Notes: generated by a model from the sequence alone, not told the origin. 64,000 bases of DNA from Neoarius graeffei (GCF_027579695.1 NC_083574.1:62275559-62339558), one strand, 5' to 3'; counted from the first letter of the stretch, positions 25,657 through 37,067 are shown. Program-made: numbers and translations.

Positions 25657-26031
25657 TCAGCTTTGGGAGGGGAGCTGCTGCGTGGCAAGCTGCGCCTCCC
25701 CAGTCAGTAGTGGTAGTAAGCGTGCCACGTGCTGCTCAACGGTCTGCCCCCACGCCTTGGCCACTTGCTCAAAGAGCGTGATGAAGGCTTCTGGATCATC
25801 GTGCATCCCCATCTTGGTAAGGGTGACATGGGGAGGGTCTGTTGCAGTGGTGGTTGAGGACCCTGCCAAAGTGAGCAGGTGCCAGAATGCCTGGTGATCT
25901 TGATACTGGCTCAGCAGGAAGGCTTCAAACCATTGTTCCTGCTCCTTCTGGAGGGTGATCAGCGCTTGCTGCTGGCTCTGTTGGGTGGTAGCGAGGGCAT
26001 GGATCAAGACATTAAATGGGGAGGACTCCAT
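25657..26031 (-). pseudogene. Gag N-terminal region of the gypsy element
   Basis: The 124-residue frame starts shortly after the 5' LTR and includes a glutamine-rich coiled region and DDPEAFITLFEQVAKAW, the start of the capsid-like domain typical of Ty3/gypsy Gag. The frame breaks at 25657, and the rest of Gag lies in other frames toward 25200. Confidence 0.85.
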
Positions 26032-26068
26032 TGGTGGGTCTCTTCAGTATCCTGGCTTTCGCCACCAC

Positions 26069-26173
26069 TGTAGTATTTCCCTGATGTGGGTGGAATACTG
26101 AAGTGTGGCAGGTGGGAGATGATGCTCACATACCACTTTATGAATTTTGCTTTTCAACTTTACTTGGCATGTT

Positions 26174-26224
<51 letters not shown>

Positions 26225-26402
26225 GTTCTCATTGGAAGAACCCCCTCTCGTCGCTCTCTCCCTCCTTTTCTACCTTCTGTCTTCACTGCAAAACACACAA
26301 ACACAACATTATTGACAACAGGTGTACTAACTTTGCCACTCACCTTCCCTGACCCTGCCCTCCATTCACAAACCAACGCTTGGCCATGCTCCCACTGCCA
26401 CA
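26069..26402 (-). repeat. 5' LTR of the gypsy element
   Basis: 334 bp, TG...CA ends on the minus strand, with a (CA)n tract at about 26178-26221 matching the position of the tract in the other LTR. Just inside it the minus strand reads G then TGGTGGCGAAAGCC, a likely primer-binding site; the tRNA was not identified. Confidence 0.92.
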
Positions 26403-26455
26403 ACTGCACTTACTTCACAAATGCCCTTTATATTTAGGCCTACTTAATACTTCAG

Positions 26456-27361
26456 ACTTTGGATAAAATTGTGATTGTCCATTGTGTCTGACACACTTAT
26501 CAACCTGTGTGACTCAGTTGTGCCTTTTGAATAGAGAATAAATGAAGAGGAAACTGAACACTAACCGTCTATTGAAATTATTATTACAAGGGTGATTATA
26601 GTTACTATATGACTACAGCTACAACTGGAATGTGCTGATTCTGTTAGCATGTGTAATTATTGTACCATCCACCATTAGATAAAATAAAAATAAAACCTTA
26701 CAATATTGTTTGAAAGTCTAGAGCAAGATATTTTATTTTACAAAAAAATAACACTTCAGATATTGTTTTAACAATAATAAACATCACTGTATAAATGATA
26801 GTGTAAATAGCTCTGTAACTAGATGTCTGTGGCGTTGCTGACACATGGAGGGCCAGGAATACCATCTAGCCCACAGTTCAGGTAGGAGTCTTTGAGGGTA
26901 AATGCTTTGGCTTTCGCAGCATTCTGTTCCCAAAAGCTGATGTGGGGAGAAAGTCTTTACACAAAGATTTTCTTGCTTTTGTAGTTTTTTTAAACTGTTC
27001 TTCCTTGTAGGGGCTCTTCGGGAAAAAGAAGGTATATTCCAACATGGAGCGAATGCTAGGCTACTAATCTGCACCATTATTCCAATTATTTTAAGGAATT
27101 TTGTCCAGATCATAATTGCTAATCAACTCTAATTTCTGTGGATATATATACTTTGCTTCTTTCTGACTAAGATTATCCAAGTAATCCAGTAGTAGAGCTT
27201 TATTAGCTGTAGTTTTCTTTGTGTAACAGACACCAGACATTTTCACTTCATATATGAACAGTATTCGCTTCAGTATATGAACAGTAGGTAAACAAAGTTC
27301 TCTTGTCCCCCAGGCATAGGGTAGTGATGGTTGCTAAAGTAAATGTGATGTCAGTGCAAGG
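26456..27361 (+). mobile_element. 5'-truncated copy of ISL2EU element 1
   Basis: Closely follows 3630-4548 from TTTGGATAAAATTGT through to GTCAGTGCAAGG near the right end. Differences and small deletions are frequent. The left half with the THAP region is missing. It begins about 50 bp beyond the gypsy element's LTR. Confidence 0.85.
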
Positions 27362-27762
27362 GTGCCCATCCATGTACTGAAGCGTCATGGTACCAGTGCA
27401 GCAGCAAAGTGATTGAAGGCATCTGTTGTGGTTGGGGATTTCCCAGGGGTATTTCTGATCTGCCTGAGTGCATCATGGCAGCAAACCAGCCGGAAACATT
27501 GATTTTCCTGCAACAAAATGCTCCAAACATCGCAAGGTAGAAACCTGACATGATTTTTCAGCAAGTCTCAAAGCAATAAAATAGCATGTTGGCAAATTTA
27601 AAGCATGTCAGCCCCAACATGCAAAAGTGCTCTGGGGAGAACACACACACACATTATATATACACACAACCCTGATTCCAAAAAAGTTGGGACAAAGTAC
27701 AAATTGCAAATAAAAACGGAATGCAATGATGTGGAAGTTTCAAAATTCCATATTTTATTCAG

Positions 27763-28135
27763 GGGCGGCACGGTGGTGTAGTGGTTAGCGCTGTCGCCTC
27801 ACAGCAAGAAGGTCCGGGTTTGAGCCCTGTGGCCGGCAAGGGCCTTTCTGTGTGGAGTTTGCATGTTCTCCCCGTGTCCGCGTGGGTTTCCTCCGGGTGC
27901 TCCGGTTTCCCCCACAGTCCAAAGACATGCAGGTTAGGTTAATTGGTGACTCTAAATTGACCGTAGGTGTGAATGTGAGTGTGAATGGTTGTCTGTGTCT
28001 ATGTGTCAGCCCTGTGATGACCTGGCGACTTGTCCAGGGTGTACCCCGCCTTTCGCCCGTAGTCAGCTGGGATAGGCTCCAGCTTGCCTGCGACCCTGTA
28101 GAACAGGATAAAGCGGCTAGAGATAATGAGATGAG
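27763..28135 (+). mobile_element. tRNA-derived SINE, family A, full length
   Basis: Starts GGCGGCACGGTGG and ends in AGATAATGAGATGAG. Flanked by an 11-bp perfect target duplication ATTTTATTCAG at 27752-27762 and 28136-28146. It lies within the left terminal inverted region of the Tc1 element. Confidence 0.93.
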
Positions 28136-28270
28136 ATTTTATTCAGAATAGAACATAGATGACATATCAAATGTTTAAACTGAGAAAATGTATCATTTAA
28201 AGAGAAAAATTAGGTGATTTTAAATTTCATGACAACACCACATCTCAAAAAAGTTGGGACAAGGCCATGT

Positions 28271-29527
28271 TTACCACTGTGAGACATCCCCTTTTCTCTT
28301 TACAAGAGTCTGTAAATGTCTGGGGACTGAGGAGACAAGTTGCTCAAGTTTAGGGATAGGAATGCTAACCCATTCTTTTCTAATGTAGGATTCTAGTTGC
28401 TCAACTGTCTTACGGTAGGTCTTTTTTGTTGTATCTTCTGTTTTATGATGCGCCAAATGTTTTCTATGGGTGAAAGATCTGGACTGCAGGCTGGCCAGTT
28501 CAGTACCCGGACCCTTCTTCTACGCAGCCATGATGCTGTAATTGATGTAGTATGTGGTTTGGCATTGTCACGTTGGAAAATGCAAGGTCTTCCCTGAAAG
28601 AGATGTCATCTGGATGGGAGCATATGTTGCTCTAGAACCTGGATATACCTTTCAGCATTGATGGTGTCTTTCCAGATGTGTAAGCTGCCCATGCCACACG
28701 CACTAATGCAACCCCATGCCATCAGAGATGCAGGCTTCTGAACTGAGCACTGATAACAACTTGGGTCGTCCTTCTCCTCTTTGATCTGAATGACACGGCG
28801 TCCCTGATTTCCATAAAGAACTTCAAATTTTGATTCGTCTGACCACAGAACAGTTTTCCACTTTCCCACAGTCCATTTTAAATGAGCCTTGGCCCAGAGA
28901 AGACGTCTGCGCTTCTGGATCATGTTTAGATCCGGCTTCTTCTTTGAACTATAGAGTTTTAGCTGCCAACGGCGGATGGCACGGTGAATTGTGTTCACAG
29001 ATAATGTTCTCTGGAAATATTCCTGAGCCCATTTTGTGATTTCCAATACAGAAGCATGCCTGTATGTGATTGTAGCAGCGGGGGCATGGTCAAGCATCGG
29101 TCTGTGACCGGAGGGCGGAGTCAGGGAAGGTAAGTGGCAGAATCACTGCACCTGATATCTATTAACGTGTGTGTGTGTGTGCGGGTGACTGGGAGAGTGT
29201 GGTTGCAAAGCTGAAAAGCAAAAATAAAAGTTTTGAGAACTCTATTCTGGCCTGCCATCCTTCTGTGCTCCACCCATCCCTACGAAGTGCAACAGTGATG
29301 CAGTGCCGTCTAAGGGCCTGAAGATCACGAGCCCCCAGTATGGTTTTCCGGCCTTGACCCTTACGCACAGAGATTCTTCCAGATTCTCTGAATCTTTTGA
29401 TGATATTATGCACGGTAGATGATGATATGTTCAAACTCTTTGCAATTTTACACTGTCGAACTCCTTTTTGATATTGCTCCACTATTTGTTGGCCCAGAAT
29501 TAGGGGGATTGGTGATCCTCTTCCCAT
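28271..29527 (-). pseudogene. Tc1 transposase interrupted by a solo LTR
   Basis: Starts MGRGSPIPLILGQQ at 29527 with helix-turn-helix segments (KIAKSLNISSSTVHNIIKRF). All three catalytic contexts are visible: VLWSDESKFEV, QRDNAKPH and LSPIENIW. It ends KRKGDVSQW with a stop at 28271. The coding sequence is split by the LTR at 29071-29294 and by a frameshift near 28606, so this copy cannot act. Confidence 0.9.
29071..29294 (+). mobile_element. solo LTR related to the gypsy element's LTR
   Basis: 224 bp with TG...CA ends. It begins TGTAGCAGCGGGGGCATGG, parallel to the LTR start TGTGGCAGYGGGRGCATGG of the element at 21523-26402. It includes a (GT)n tract and a CCACCCAT segment near its end. Flanked by the perfect 5-bp duplication GTGAT (29066-29070 and 29295-29299), so it is a proper insertion followed by LTR-LTR recombination. 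Confidence 0.88.
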
Positions 29528-29885
29528 CTTTACTTCTGAGAGCTGCTGCCACTCCAAGATGCTCTTTTTATACCCAGTCATGTTAATGACCTATTGCCAA
29601 TTGACCTAATGAGTTGCAATTTGGTCCTCCAGCTGTTCCTTTTTTGTACCTTTAACTTTTCCAGCCTCTTATTGCCCCGTCCCAACTTTTTTGAGATGTG
29701 TTGCTGTCATGAAATTTCAAATGAGCCAATATTTGGCATGAAATTTCAAAATATCTCACTTTCGACATTTGATATGTTGTCTATGTTCTATTGTGAATAC
29801 AATATCAGTTTTTGAGATTTGTAAATTATTGCATTCCGTTTTTATTTATAATTTGTACATTGTCCCAACGTTTTTGGAATCAGGG

Positions 29886-29935
<50 letters not shown>
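29886..29935. repeat. (TG)n microsatellite
   Basis: Abuts the right end of the Tc1 element. Confidence 0.95.
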
Positions 29936-29937
<2 letters not shown>

Positions 29938-30219
29938 TTTACTGGGAGTGATGTCATCAGATTGAAGATATTGAGAAACATGTCACTGAGGTCCAGTATA
30001 TATTTCATCTGAAAAATACGAGTTTTTCAACACAAGACAATAAACTTTATATCTTCAAGCCAATGTGTGATTTTTTTTTAATTATTATTATATGGACACA
30101 TTCACAAACAAAGTATGCAAATTTATCAGTGTCAATTCACTGATGTCCTCATGAGGAGGGATATTGGAATATATGTTATTCAGTGTCCAAGATAATGTCC
30201 AAGTTTGGCATATTTCCCA

Positions 30220-30220
<1 letters not shown>

Positions 30221-30275
<55 letters not shown>
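30221..30275. repeat. (TA)n microsatellite
   Basis: First of two TA runs that bracket a SINE fragment. Confidence 0.95.
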
Positions 30276-30279
<4 letters not shown>

Positions 30280-30280
30280 G

Positions 30281-30419
30281 ACATGCAGGTTGGGCTAATT
30301 GGTGGCTCTAAATTGACCATAGGTGTGAATGTCAGTGTGAATGGTCGTTTGTCTCTGTTTCAGCCCTGTGATAACCTGGTGACTTGTCCAGTGACCCTGC
30401 CTCTTGCCCACAGTCAGCT

Positions 30420-30421
<2 letters not shown>
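30281..30421 (+). mobile_element. SINE family A fragment
   Basis: Covers the middle of the SINE (GACATGCAGGTTGG to CAGTCAGCTGGGA). It lacks the tRNA-like head and the tail and is enclosed by (TA)n on both sides. No target duplication. Confidence 0.85.

Positions 30422-30422
<1 letters not shown>

Positions 30423-30474
<52 letters not shown>
30423..30474. repeat. (TA)n microsatellite
   Basis: Second TA run, ending at the Tc1 terminal repeat. Confidence 0.95.
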
Positions 30475-30477
<3 letters not shown>

Positions 30478-32072
30478 AACTTGTGGCCAGAAGTTTATGT
30501 ACAGTGACATGAATGTCATCTTGGATATGAATGTCATGGCAATATTTGGGCTTTCAGTAATTTCTTTGAACTGTTCTTTTTCTGTGGCAGAATATACAGC
30601 ATACATCTTTAATTTAATAAAACACTAGAATTTGGTGCACAAATTAATTTTCTTTGGGTTTTCTGAAATCAACACAGGGTCAAAAGTGTACATACAGCAC
30701 ACCGAATATTTGGGTCAAATGTCTCTTTGCAAGATTCACCTTGATCAAACATTTTTGCTTCCAAAAATGAACAAGCTTCTGGCAGTATTCTGGTTGGATT
30801 TTTCATGACTCTTCATGGTAGAATTGGTAGAGTTCTATTAAATTTGCTTTTTTATTTTTTTCTTGGCATGGACTCAACTTATAAGCACGGTCCATATATG
30901 TTCAATCGGGTTGAACTCAGGACCTGTTTTAAGCTTAATATTAGCCTGCTTTGTCCTCCACAACCAGCTTGGATGCATGTTTGGTTTCATTGTCCTGTTG
31001 TAAGTCCCAAGTCGTGTTCAAGTTTCTGATGGTTTATGCTGAAGAATTCTGAGGTAGTCCTCCTTCTTCCTTATTCCATTCACTTTGTGCAATGAACCAG
31101 TTCCACTGGCAGCAATATAGTCCCAGAGCATGATGATCCTACCACCACCACCAGCTGGTACAGTGTCCCTCTTTACGTGGTGGTCATTGTGGCCAAACAA
31201 CTCAATCTTTGTTTCATGGAACCATACAGCGATCCTCCAGAAGGCTTTTTCTTTGTCTGTGCAGTCAGCTTCAAACCTTAGTTAAGCTTGAAGGTGTCAA
31301 TTTTGGAGCAGGGGGTTATTTCTAGGACAGCAGCCTCTCCGTCCATGGTGATCTGAACTGTAGACAGTGATCCATCAGCTTCCAGTTCATGGCAGGGCTG
31401 TGCCATGGTGGTTCCCAGGTTGTTCCTGACCATCCAAACCAATCTTCTTTCAGCTGAGGGTAACAGTTTGAGTTTTCTTGAAGCAAAGTGGCTTGGCAAA
31501 GTGACTACACCTCCCACTAACTTACATATAATTGTTTGAACTGATATTGGGATCTGCAGTTGGTTAGAAATGGCTCCAAGAGACATTCTGGTGTTGTGTG
31601 CATCTGCGATCCTCTTTCTCAGATCTGCACTGAGCTCCTTGGACTTTCCCATTTTACTCTGTGTTGGTCAATCCAATGAGTGCTGTAAACAAACCCTTTT
31701 TATGAAGGCACAGAGAAGCTACCAGCTGTAGTCAATCATAATCACTATCAGAAAGTTAAGAGACCTCGGCCTTGGCAAGATAAGAGACATTTTGGAAGTT
31801 TCAGCACCTCTGAATTAATTATCTAAGTGAGTGTATGTAAATTTTTGACACTGTATGTATAATTTTGACCCTGTGTTGATTTCAGAAAACCCAAAGAAAA
31901 TTAAAACTTGTGCACCAAATTCTAGTGTTTTTTTTATTAAAGATGTATGCTGTACATTCTGCCACAGAAAAAAAAACAATTCAAAGAAATTACTGAAAGC
32001 TCAAATATTGCCATGACATTCATATCCAAGATGACATTCATGTCACTGTATGTAAACTTCTGACCAAAATTG
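30478..32072 (-). mobile_element. Tc1/mariner element, IR/DR type, second copy
   Basis: Terminal repeats with CTTGTGGCCAGAAGTTTA and TGTAAACTTCTGACC, plus inner direct copies near GTGTACATACAGC. Orientation is opposite to the copy at 16414-17985, to which it is clearly similar along its whole length. Confidence 0.88.
30790..31652 (-). pseudogene. Tc1 transposase, disrupted
   Basis: Begins MGKSKELSADLRKRIADAH at 31652, continues through PSAERRLVWMVRNN and CHELEADGSLSTVQ, then in a new frame reaches the VPAGGGGRIIMLWDYIAASG core at 31150-31080. Several frameshifts and stops. Slightly better preserved at its N terminus than the sister copy. Confidence 0.88.
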
Positions 32073-32409
32073 TATATGATTAATATCTTCACTCATTATG
32101 ATATCAATGAATCGTTTTGATAAATTTGAGTCCTTTTTGTTTGTGAATTTATCTGTATAATAGAAATAAAATCACACAATTGGTCTGAAGATATGAAGTT
32201 TATCTTCTCCTGTGGAAAAATTCGCATTTTTCATATGAAATACATCCTGGACCTAAGTGATATATTTCCCAGTAGCTTCACTCTGATCATGTCACTCCCA
32301 GTGTTTTCTTGCTAACTTGACACACATTGTCAAAATGACAAACCAGTTCAAAATTAAAACTCTTTTGATTAAGTTTCATTTTTTGTGGATGTGGCTATAT
32401 AACATAAAG

Positions 32410-32555
32410 AACATTGCATGGTGGTACAATGATATGAAGTTTATTTTCTCATGTTGAAAAATATTTGACTCATTTGCTTTGCTCACTCGGGAAATATGTT
32501 CACCACTCAAAGATAAACTTCATATTTTCGCACCACCATGTAGTATCCTCTCTCT
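32410..32555. mobile_element. small palindromic MITE
   Basis: Left CATGGTGGTACAATGATATG and right half CATATTTTCGCACCACCATG are imperfect reverse complements around a roughly 60-bp centre. The AGTTTATTTTC motif links it to the long inverted repeats at 29941-32302. Confidence 0.65.
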
Positions 32556-33199
32556 CTCTTGTCAAAATTATAAAATATTACAGTAGCTGTATAGTGGCCA
32601 TGGAATGGATTAATGGCACGTGAATGAGGAATAATTTGGGAAACCTAATTTATATGGTTCAGTATTGCACCTATAAAACAGTTGTAATGACAATGTTCAA
32701 AGTGATACTTGGCTCTATGTTCTTATGATGAACAAATAATTTGGGGAACCAAGGTCCAGATCAGAGGATGGAGGAAAAAAAAAAACAAGAAATATAATTG
32801 TTTTTGATGCTAGAACTTAATGGGTTGAGGGAAAAGGGGTAAAGGAGGGGGTAAATTCATTCTCTATTTGCTTTGGTCTAAGGAGGTAACATGATCCAGA
32901 TGTTTAATGGCAGTGCTAATCGAAGGTTTTGGAGAATAGTCCCAGCTGCTGATTTCAAAGAAGTCTCTTTCAGCTCAGTCCACTTCTGACTGCTCTATCA
33001 AGCAGAACTGGAAAGATCATTCATATTAGCTTTTTGGCATGACAGTCATACACCATTATGTTAATATATCCCCCACTGATCAACATCACTCACATATACA
33101 GCATCCATCTAATGCAGTGATGGGCAGTAAATAACATTTAAATGCAGTGTTCAAAAGATCAAATGACAATGTTACTCAGTAAAAACTTAGTGAAAGAAT

Positions 33200-33231
<32 letters not shown>

Positions 33232-33693
33232 TGATTAATAAACACCTTAATTTTGAGGTTAATGCAAACATTTCTTTTTCCAGATATATTGGTTTTTCAC
33301 TGATAATTGGATTTTAAAAATGGGCAATGAAATGAAGTGTCTGTGAGCTTGACTTTGCTACGTCATGGTTGTCAACTTGCACTAAATGAAAAAGCAAAGT
33401 GCTTTGTCCATCAACTCTTGTATGCTCTTATGGAGGACACACAGGTCCTACCAAACTTGACATTACTTTAGTACAGAACATGAAACAAAAGAAAAGTGAC
33501 AATTTCATTCAAGTTCAACACAGCTGCATAAGTGAATTATTATTTATTTATTTATTTATTTATTTATTAATTATAAGACTAAACATTAGGGATATCATTT
33601 CTCGTTTTAATCAGAAGCTGATCTGAAATGCAAGAATCCATTAATCCTGGTAAATTTCACAATCGCTTCATTTCATACCTCTGTGCGTTCTCT

Positions 33694-33735
<42 letters not shown>

Positions 33736-34418
33736 CCCGTTTCGCTCTGCTCTCCACATGTGAGGTTTGTTCATGTGAAAGCAACTGAAAAGGAGTCCCA
33801 CTGGTGACCCTTCGTATTTTAATTAACTGTGAGCAGATGAGGCGAACATAAGGACAAATTGGAAATCATGGCGGAAGGACAGAAGGAGGTAAAAAGGTGG
33901 GAAAATATTCACTCTTCTAGCCATCCTGATTCCGCTGCCCTTTAAACGTGCACGATGGTGCACTCTTCAAATAAATAATACATTTTATTTACATCAGAGA
34001 CAGCATACTACTTAAACGTGATGTTTTTGTAAGAAATGATTATTCAAATTGCATAAACCGATATTCAGATTTTAGGAGTAACTGCATTAGAAACGGGTAT
34101 ATCTATCTAAAATAGGTACTTTCGTTTTGAAATTTCGATAATTAAATAGTTTCAATTTCAAGATTTTTACCCCTAAAGGACCATCTTGAAATCCCTAATC
34201 TCGGCAGACTGACAGGCAGTGACCTGTTTAATAGCCTGTTACACACTGAGGCAGACAGATGTTTTCGACATCACACCAATGTAATGTTGAACAGTGCGCT
34301 TACATTTTACACTGTGAAACGCAGGTGCCTGATCCTGTTCTGCACGTCCTGACTTGGTGCATTCGCCGCTGTGAATCTCCGGTGTGTGTAACGAAGAAAG
34401 CAACAATAACGCTCAAGT

Positions 34419-34420
<2 letters not shown>

Positions 34421-34511
<91 letters not shown>
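34421..34511. repeat. (CT)n(CA)n microsatellite
   Basis: About 24 CT units followed by about 21 CA units. Confidence 0.95.
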
Positions 34512-34513
<2 letters not shown>

Positions 34514-35253
34514 CATTTAAGAATTATACAGAAATGATGTCTTCACAGTGTATTAAAAAAATAAATAATAAAAAAAATCGCCGTTTGATACCCCGAGTCA
34601 GTTTTGCAAAGTCAATGGAATGTATAAACATGGGCATTCGTAAAGTTTGGACATATGGGTTGCAGTTCCCCCAAATAATTGCATCATAAATATTGATTAA
34701 ATTGATTGTAGAGATTGTAGAGAGATAATCAAATTAAATACACTCTGATGAGTTTGGGCTATACTTTATAGCTCTATTGGATTTAACTCATAGCCAATTC
34801 GTATTTTTAGAAGTGCATTTACTGAGTCGATGAAAAAATATATATATATGAGGAAATTTTACTGGAATTAGTTGTAATTGTTACTCAGTAGTAGTCGACT
34901 AACTATTGTTGTCTACGTTAATTAAACAAAGAAAACCAACTCGCTGACCTTTACTGGCAATTGGCTTGCCAGTAAAGTGCTCTAAAACATTTACAATAAA
35001 CAAATGTAGACATATTTACAGGAAAGTACATATTCCATACATATTAATATAAATATATATTCCATAAAATGTTCCATGCATATTCCATACAAAAAGAAAA
35101 AAATGATGCAGGATACAGCTCAGCTGAAGGTTATGGTCTTGTTCAAGGACATCCTACCTAACTCTGTTGCCAATAAATTAATGTTAAAATTTAAGTCAGT
35201 CATTTTTTTCACAGAGTAGTAATTATAAATTAGAAAAAAAACGCACACAAGCA

Positions 35254-35256
<3 letters not shown>

Positions 35257-35284
<28 letters not shown>

Positions 35285-35335
35285 ACAACAACAACAACAA
35301 CAACAATAAATAGTAATAATACATATAACAACAAC

Positions 35336-35377
<42 letters not shown>

Positions 35378-35428
35378 CTTCATCATCATCATCATCATCA
35401 TCATCATAATCTTCATCATCATCATCAT
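35257..35428. repeat. compound trinucleotide repeat (ATC)n(AAC)n(AAT)n(ATC)n
   Basis: Four adjoining trinucleotide tracts with short interruptions, 170 bp in all. Confidence 0.93.
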
Positions 35429-35859
35429 TTGGACATTTTGTTTGAACGTGCCAGCAGTCGAAGTGAATATTTAAATAGAATATACGTTTATGGAAGCATT
35501 TGGTATTTTCAAATAAAAAGGGCTGTTTGAATGAGACATCACATATTCCATAGGGACATCTCAACCCTGATCGATAGGAGGATGAGGAGTGCTCAGGGCT
35601 TTACAATTGAGTTCCTAATGTGATATATGGGAAACAGCCTCGGAGCTGTGGAGTAAGACTGTAATGATGGAAAGCCTCTGGACTAAGAGAGCTGATTACA
35701 GCGAAAAATCCCACGTTTATAAGCTATCATGTGAAGTAATCTCTCGTCCTCCCTTCTAAACAGCTGTGCGCTCTCGTTGCACTTGTCATTTTCCTCGCGC
35801 TCCTGTTTCTCGTCGGCTCGTCATAACCTGTAATAAAATGGCCTTTTGTGCAGAGTTAA

Positions 35860-35872
35860 AGTTCAAAGGGCA
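35860..35872 (+). promoter_or_regulatory. DR1 nuclear-receptor-type motif
   Basis: AGTTCA-A-AGGGCA: two half-sites in direct repeat with one base between, the spacing bound by COUP-TF, HNF4 and RXR dimers. It lies in a repeat-free block about 17 kb downstream of nr2f2. Chance occurrence cannot be excluded. Confidence 0.35.
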
Positions 35873-35927
35873 TCAGATTTATTTCAGAAGTGACAGAAGA
35901 GGGTACAAGGGACAATACGTTCCTGGT

Positions 35928-36029
<102 letters not shown>

Positions 36030-37013
36030 TGTCAATCCTCACATATCTGTCAGATTGCGCGGTTTCCACACGTGCGCTTATTAGGTGATCTTTTTAATCA
36101 TCCATATGCTCGACATTGCATTTTTCGACGAACTATAGTCTGTGCACTCTAATTTAGGTAGGCCTACATGAGCCTGTGTTTCCGTTTTATGGTACCCGTC
36201 CTCGATCTGCTTCTTCATCGTGCTAAGATCTGGAGAGTTGTAACTTCTCTCTCTCTCTCTCTCTCTCTGTAAAAAATTGAGAAACAATTTTGTAACGCTT
36301 AAGGAGTGGTATGTCTTGATCATTGCTGGACCCCACGCAATCATAAACCCACTGTTTGCAGAATGAGACAATCTTCCATCTGACCCTCACGATTTCCTGC
36401 TTTTACTTGTAAAGAATGGTGAACAGTCAGATATAATGTATTAATCATTGCACCTGGCTCATCCTTAAAACTAGTCCCCCCCCCCCCCCCACACACACAC
36501 ACACATCTTAATAACAGCACACAACAGGTTCAGCGTAAAAACTGCACAATTATCCTCATGAAATAAGTTTTCTTTTATCTACCTATAAATTCATTTCTAT
36601 TCAGGCTGAATAACAATGGCACGATGATGTAACAGGAACTTTTGTAACTTGTTTTCTGAGTTAGTTAATATGCCCGTTTGGATGTTAGTAGCTTAACTTT
36701 GCTAATATCTTTCTTTTTCCTCCTCCTGAAGTAAAAGCTTATTAATTGTAAGGCTTGCTAATAGGCCTAAATGAACCGCCCATCTTGCTTGTGTTCTGTC
36801 CAATAGTTACTCCTCCTTGTGATTCGAGTGCAACCTATATATACATATAAATAAGAACACAAAAGATGGACCATTACTGTACAACTTTTACTCAGTTCAG
36901 TTGAATTTAAAATGTTGGCACGGATGTATAATGTTTCGTGTTGCCGAAGCATCGGGAAAACAGTGAAAACGTGAACAACAAATAGATACAACAGAAAATA
37001 TCAATAACAGCTA

Positions 37014-37014
37014 C

Positions 37015-37064
<50 letters not shown>
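37014..37064. repeat. (AAT)n microsatellite
   Basis: Uninterrupted trinucleotide run. Confidence 0.95.

Positions 37065-37067
<3 letters not shown>

Larger units (their letters stand above)
21523..26402 (-). mobile_element. Ty3/gypsy LTR retrotransposon, Gmr1-like domain order
   Basis: Two LTRs (21523-21842 and 26069-26402) bound an internal region transcribed on the minus strand. A perfect 5-bp target duplication ACTGC lies at 21518-21522 and 26403-26407. The domain order is gag, zinc knuckle/protease, integrase, reverse transcriptase, RNase H. Integrase before RT is unusual for Ty3/gypsy and is known from the Gmr1-like group. All coding domains carry stops or frameshifts, and the two LTRs have diverged, so the copy is old and inactive. 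Confidence 0.92.
27670..29885 (-). mobile_element. Tc1/mariner element with nested SINE and solo LTR
   Basis: Ends CCCTGATTCCAAAAAAGTTG and its near complement at 29862-29885. A second AAAAAAGTTGGGACAA motif lies about 200 bp inside on each side once the SINE is discounted (IR/DR plan). Without the insertions it would be about 1.6 kb. This is the best-preserved member of the family that also gave 2512-7637. Confidence 0.93.
29941..32302. mobile_element. unclassified element with about 230-bp terminal inverted repeats
   Basis: Left arm 29941-30170 and right arm about 32085-32302 are inverted copies at roughly three quarters identity by eye, starting ACTGGGAGTGA and ending TCACTCCCAGT. Both contain ATAAACTTTATATCTTC-like blocks. 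A Tc1 element, a SINE fragment and (TA)n runs lie between. The family resembles the small palindromic element at 32410-32555. No own coding region seen. Confidence 0.6.

Noticed and set aside
28606-29097. 163-residue Tc1 frame as an intact transposase
   Set aside because: It is only the middle part; its apparent start is read-through from the inserted LTR and it ends at a frameshift.
35223-35564. 113-residue open frame rich in Asp, Tyr, Leu and Met
   Set aside because: It is the translation of ATC/AAT microsatellites; no domain and no splice context.
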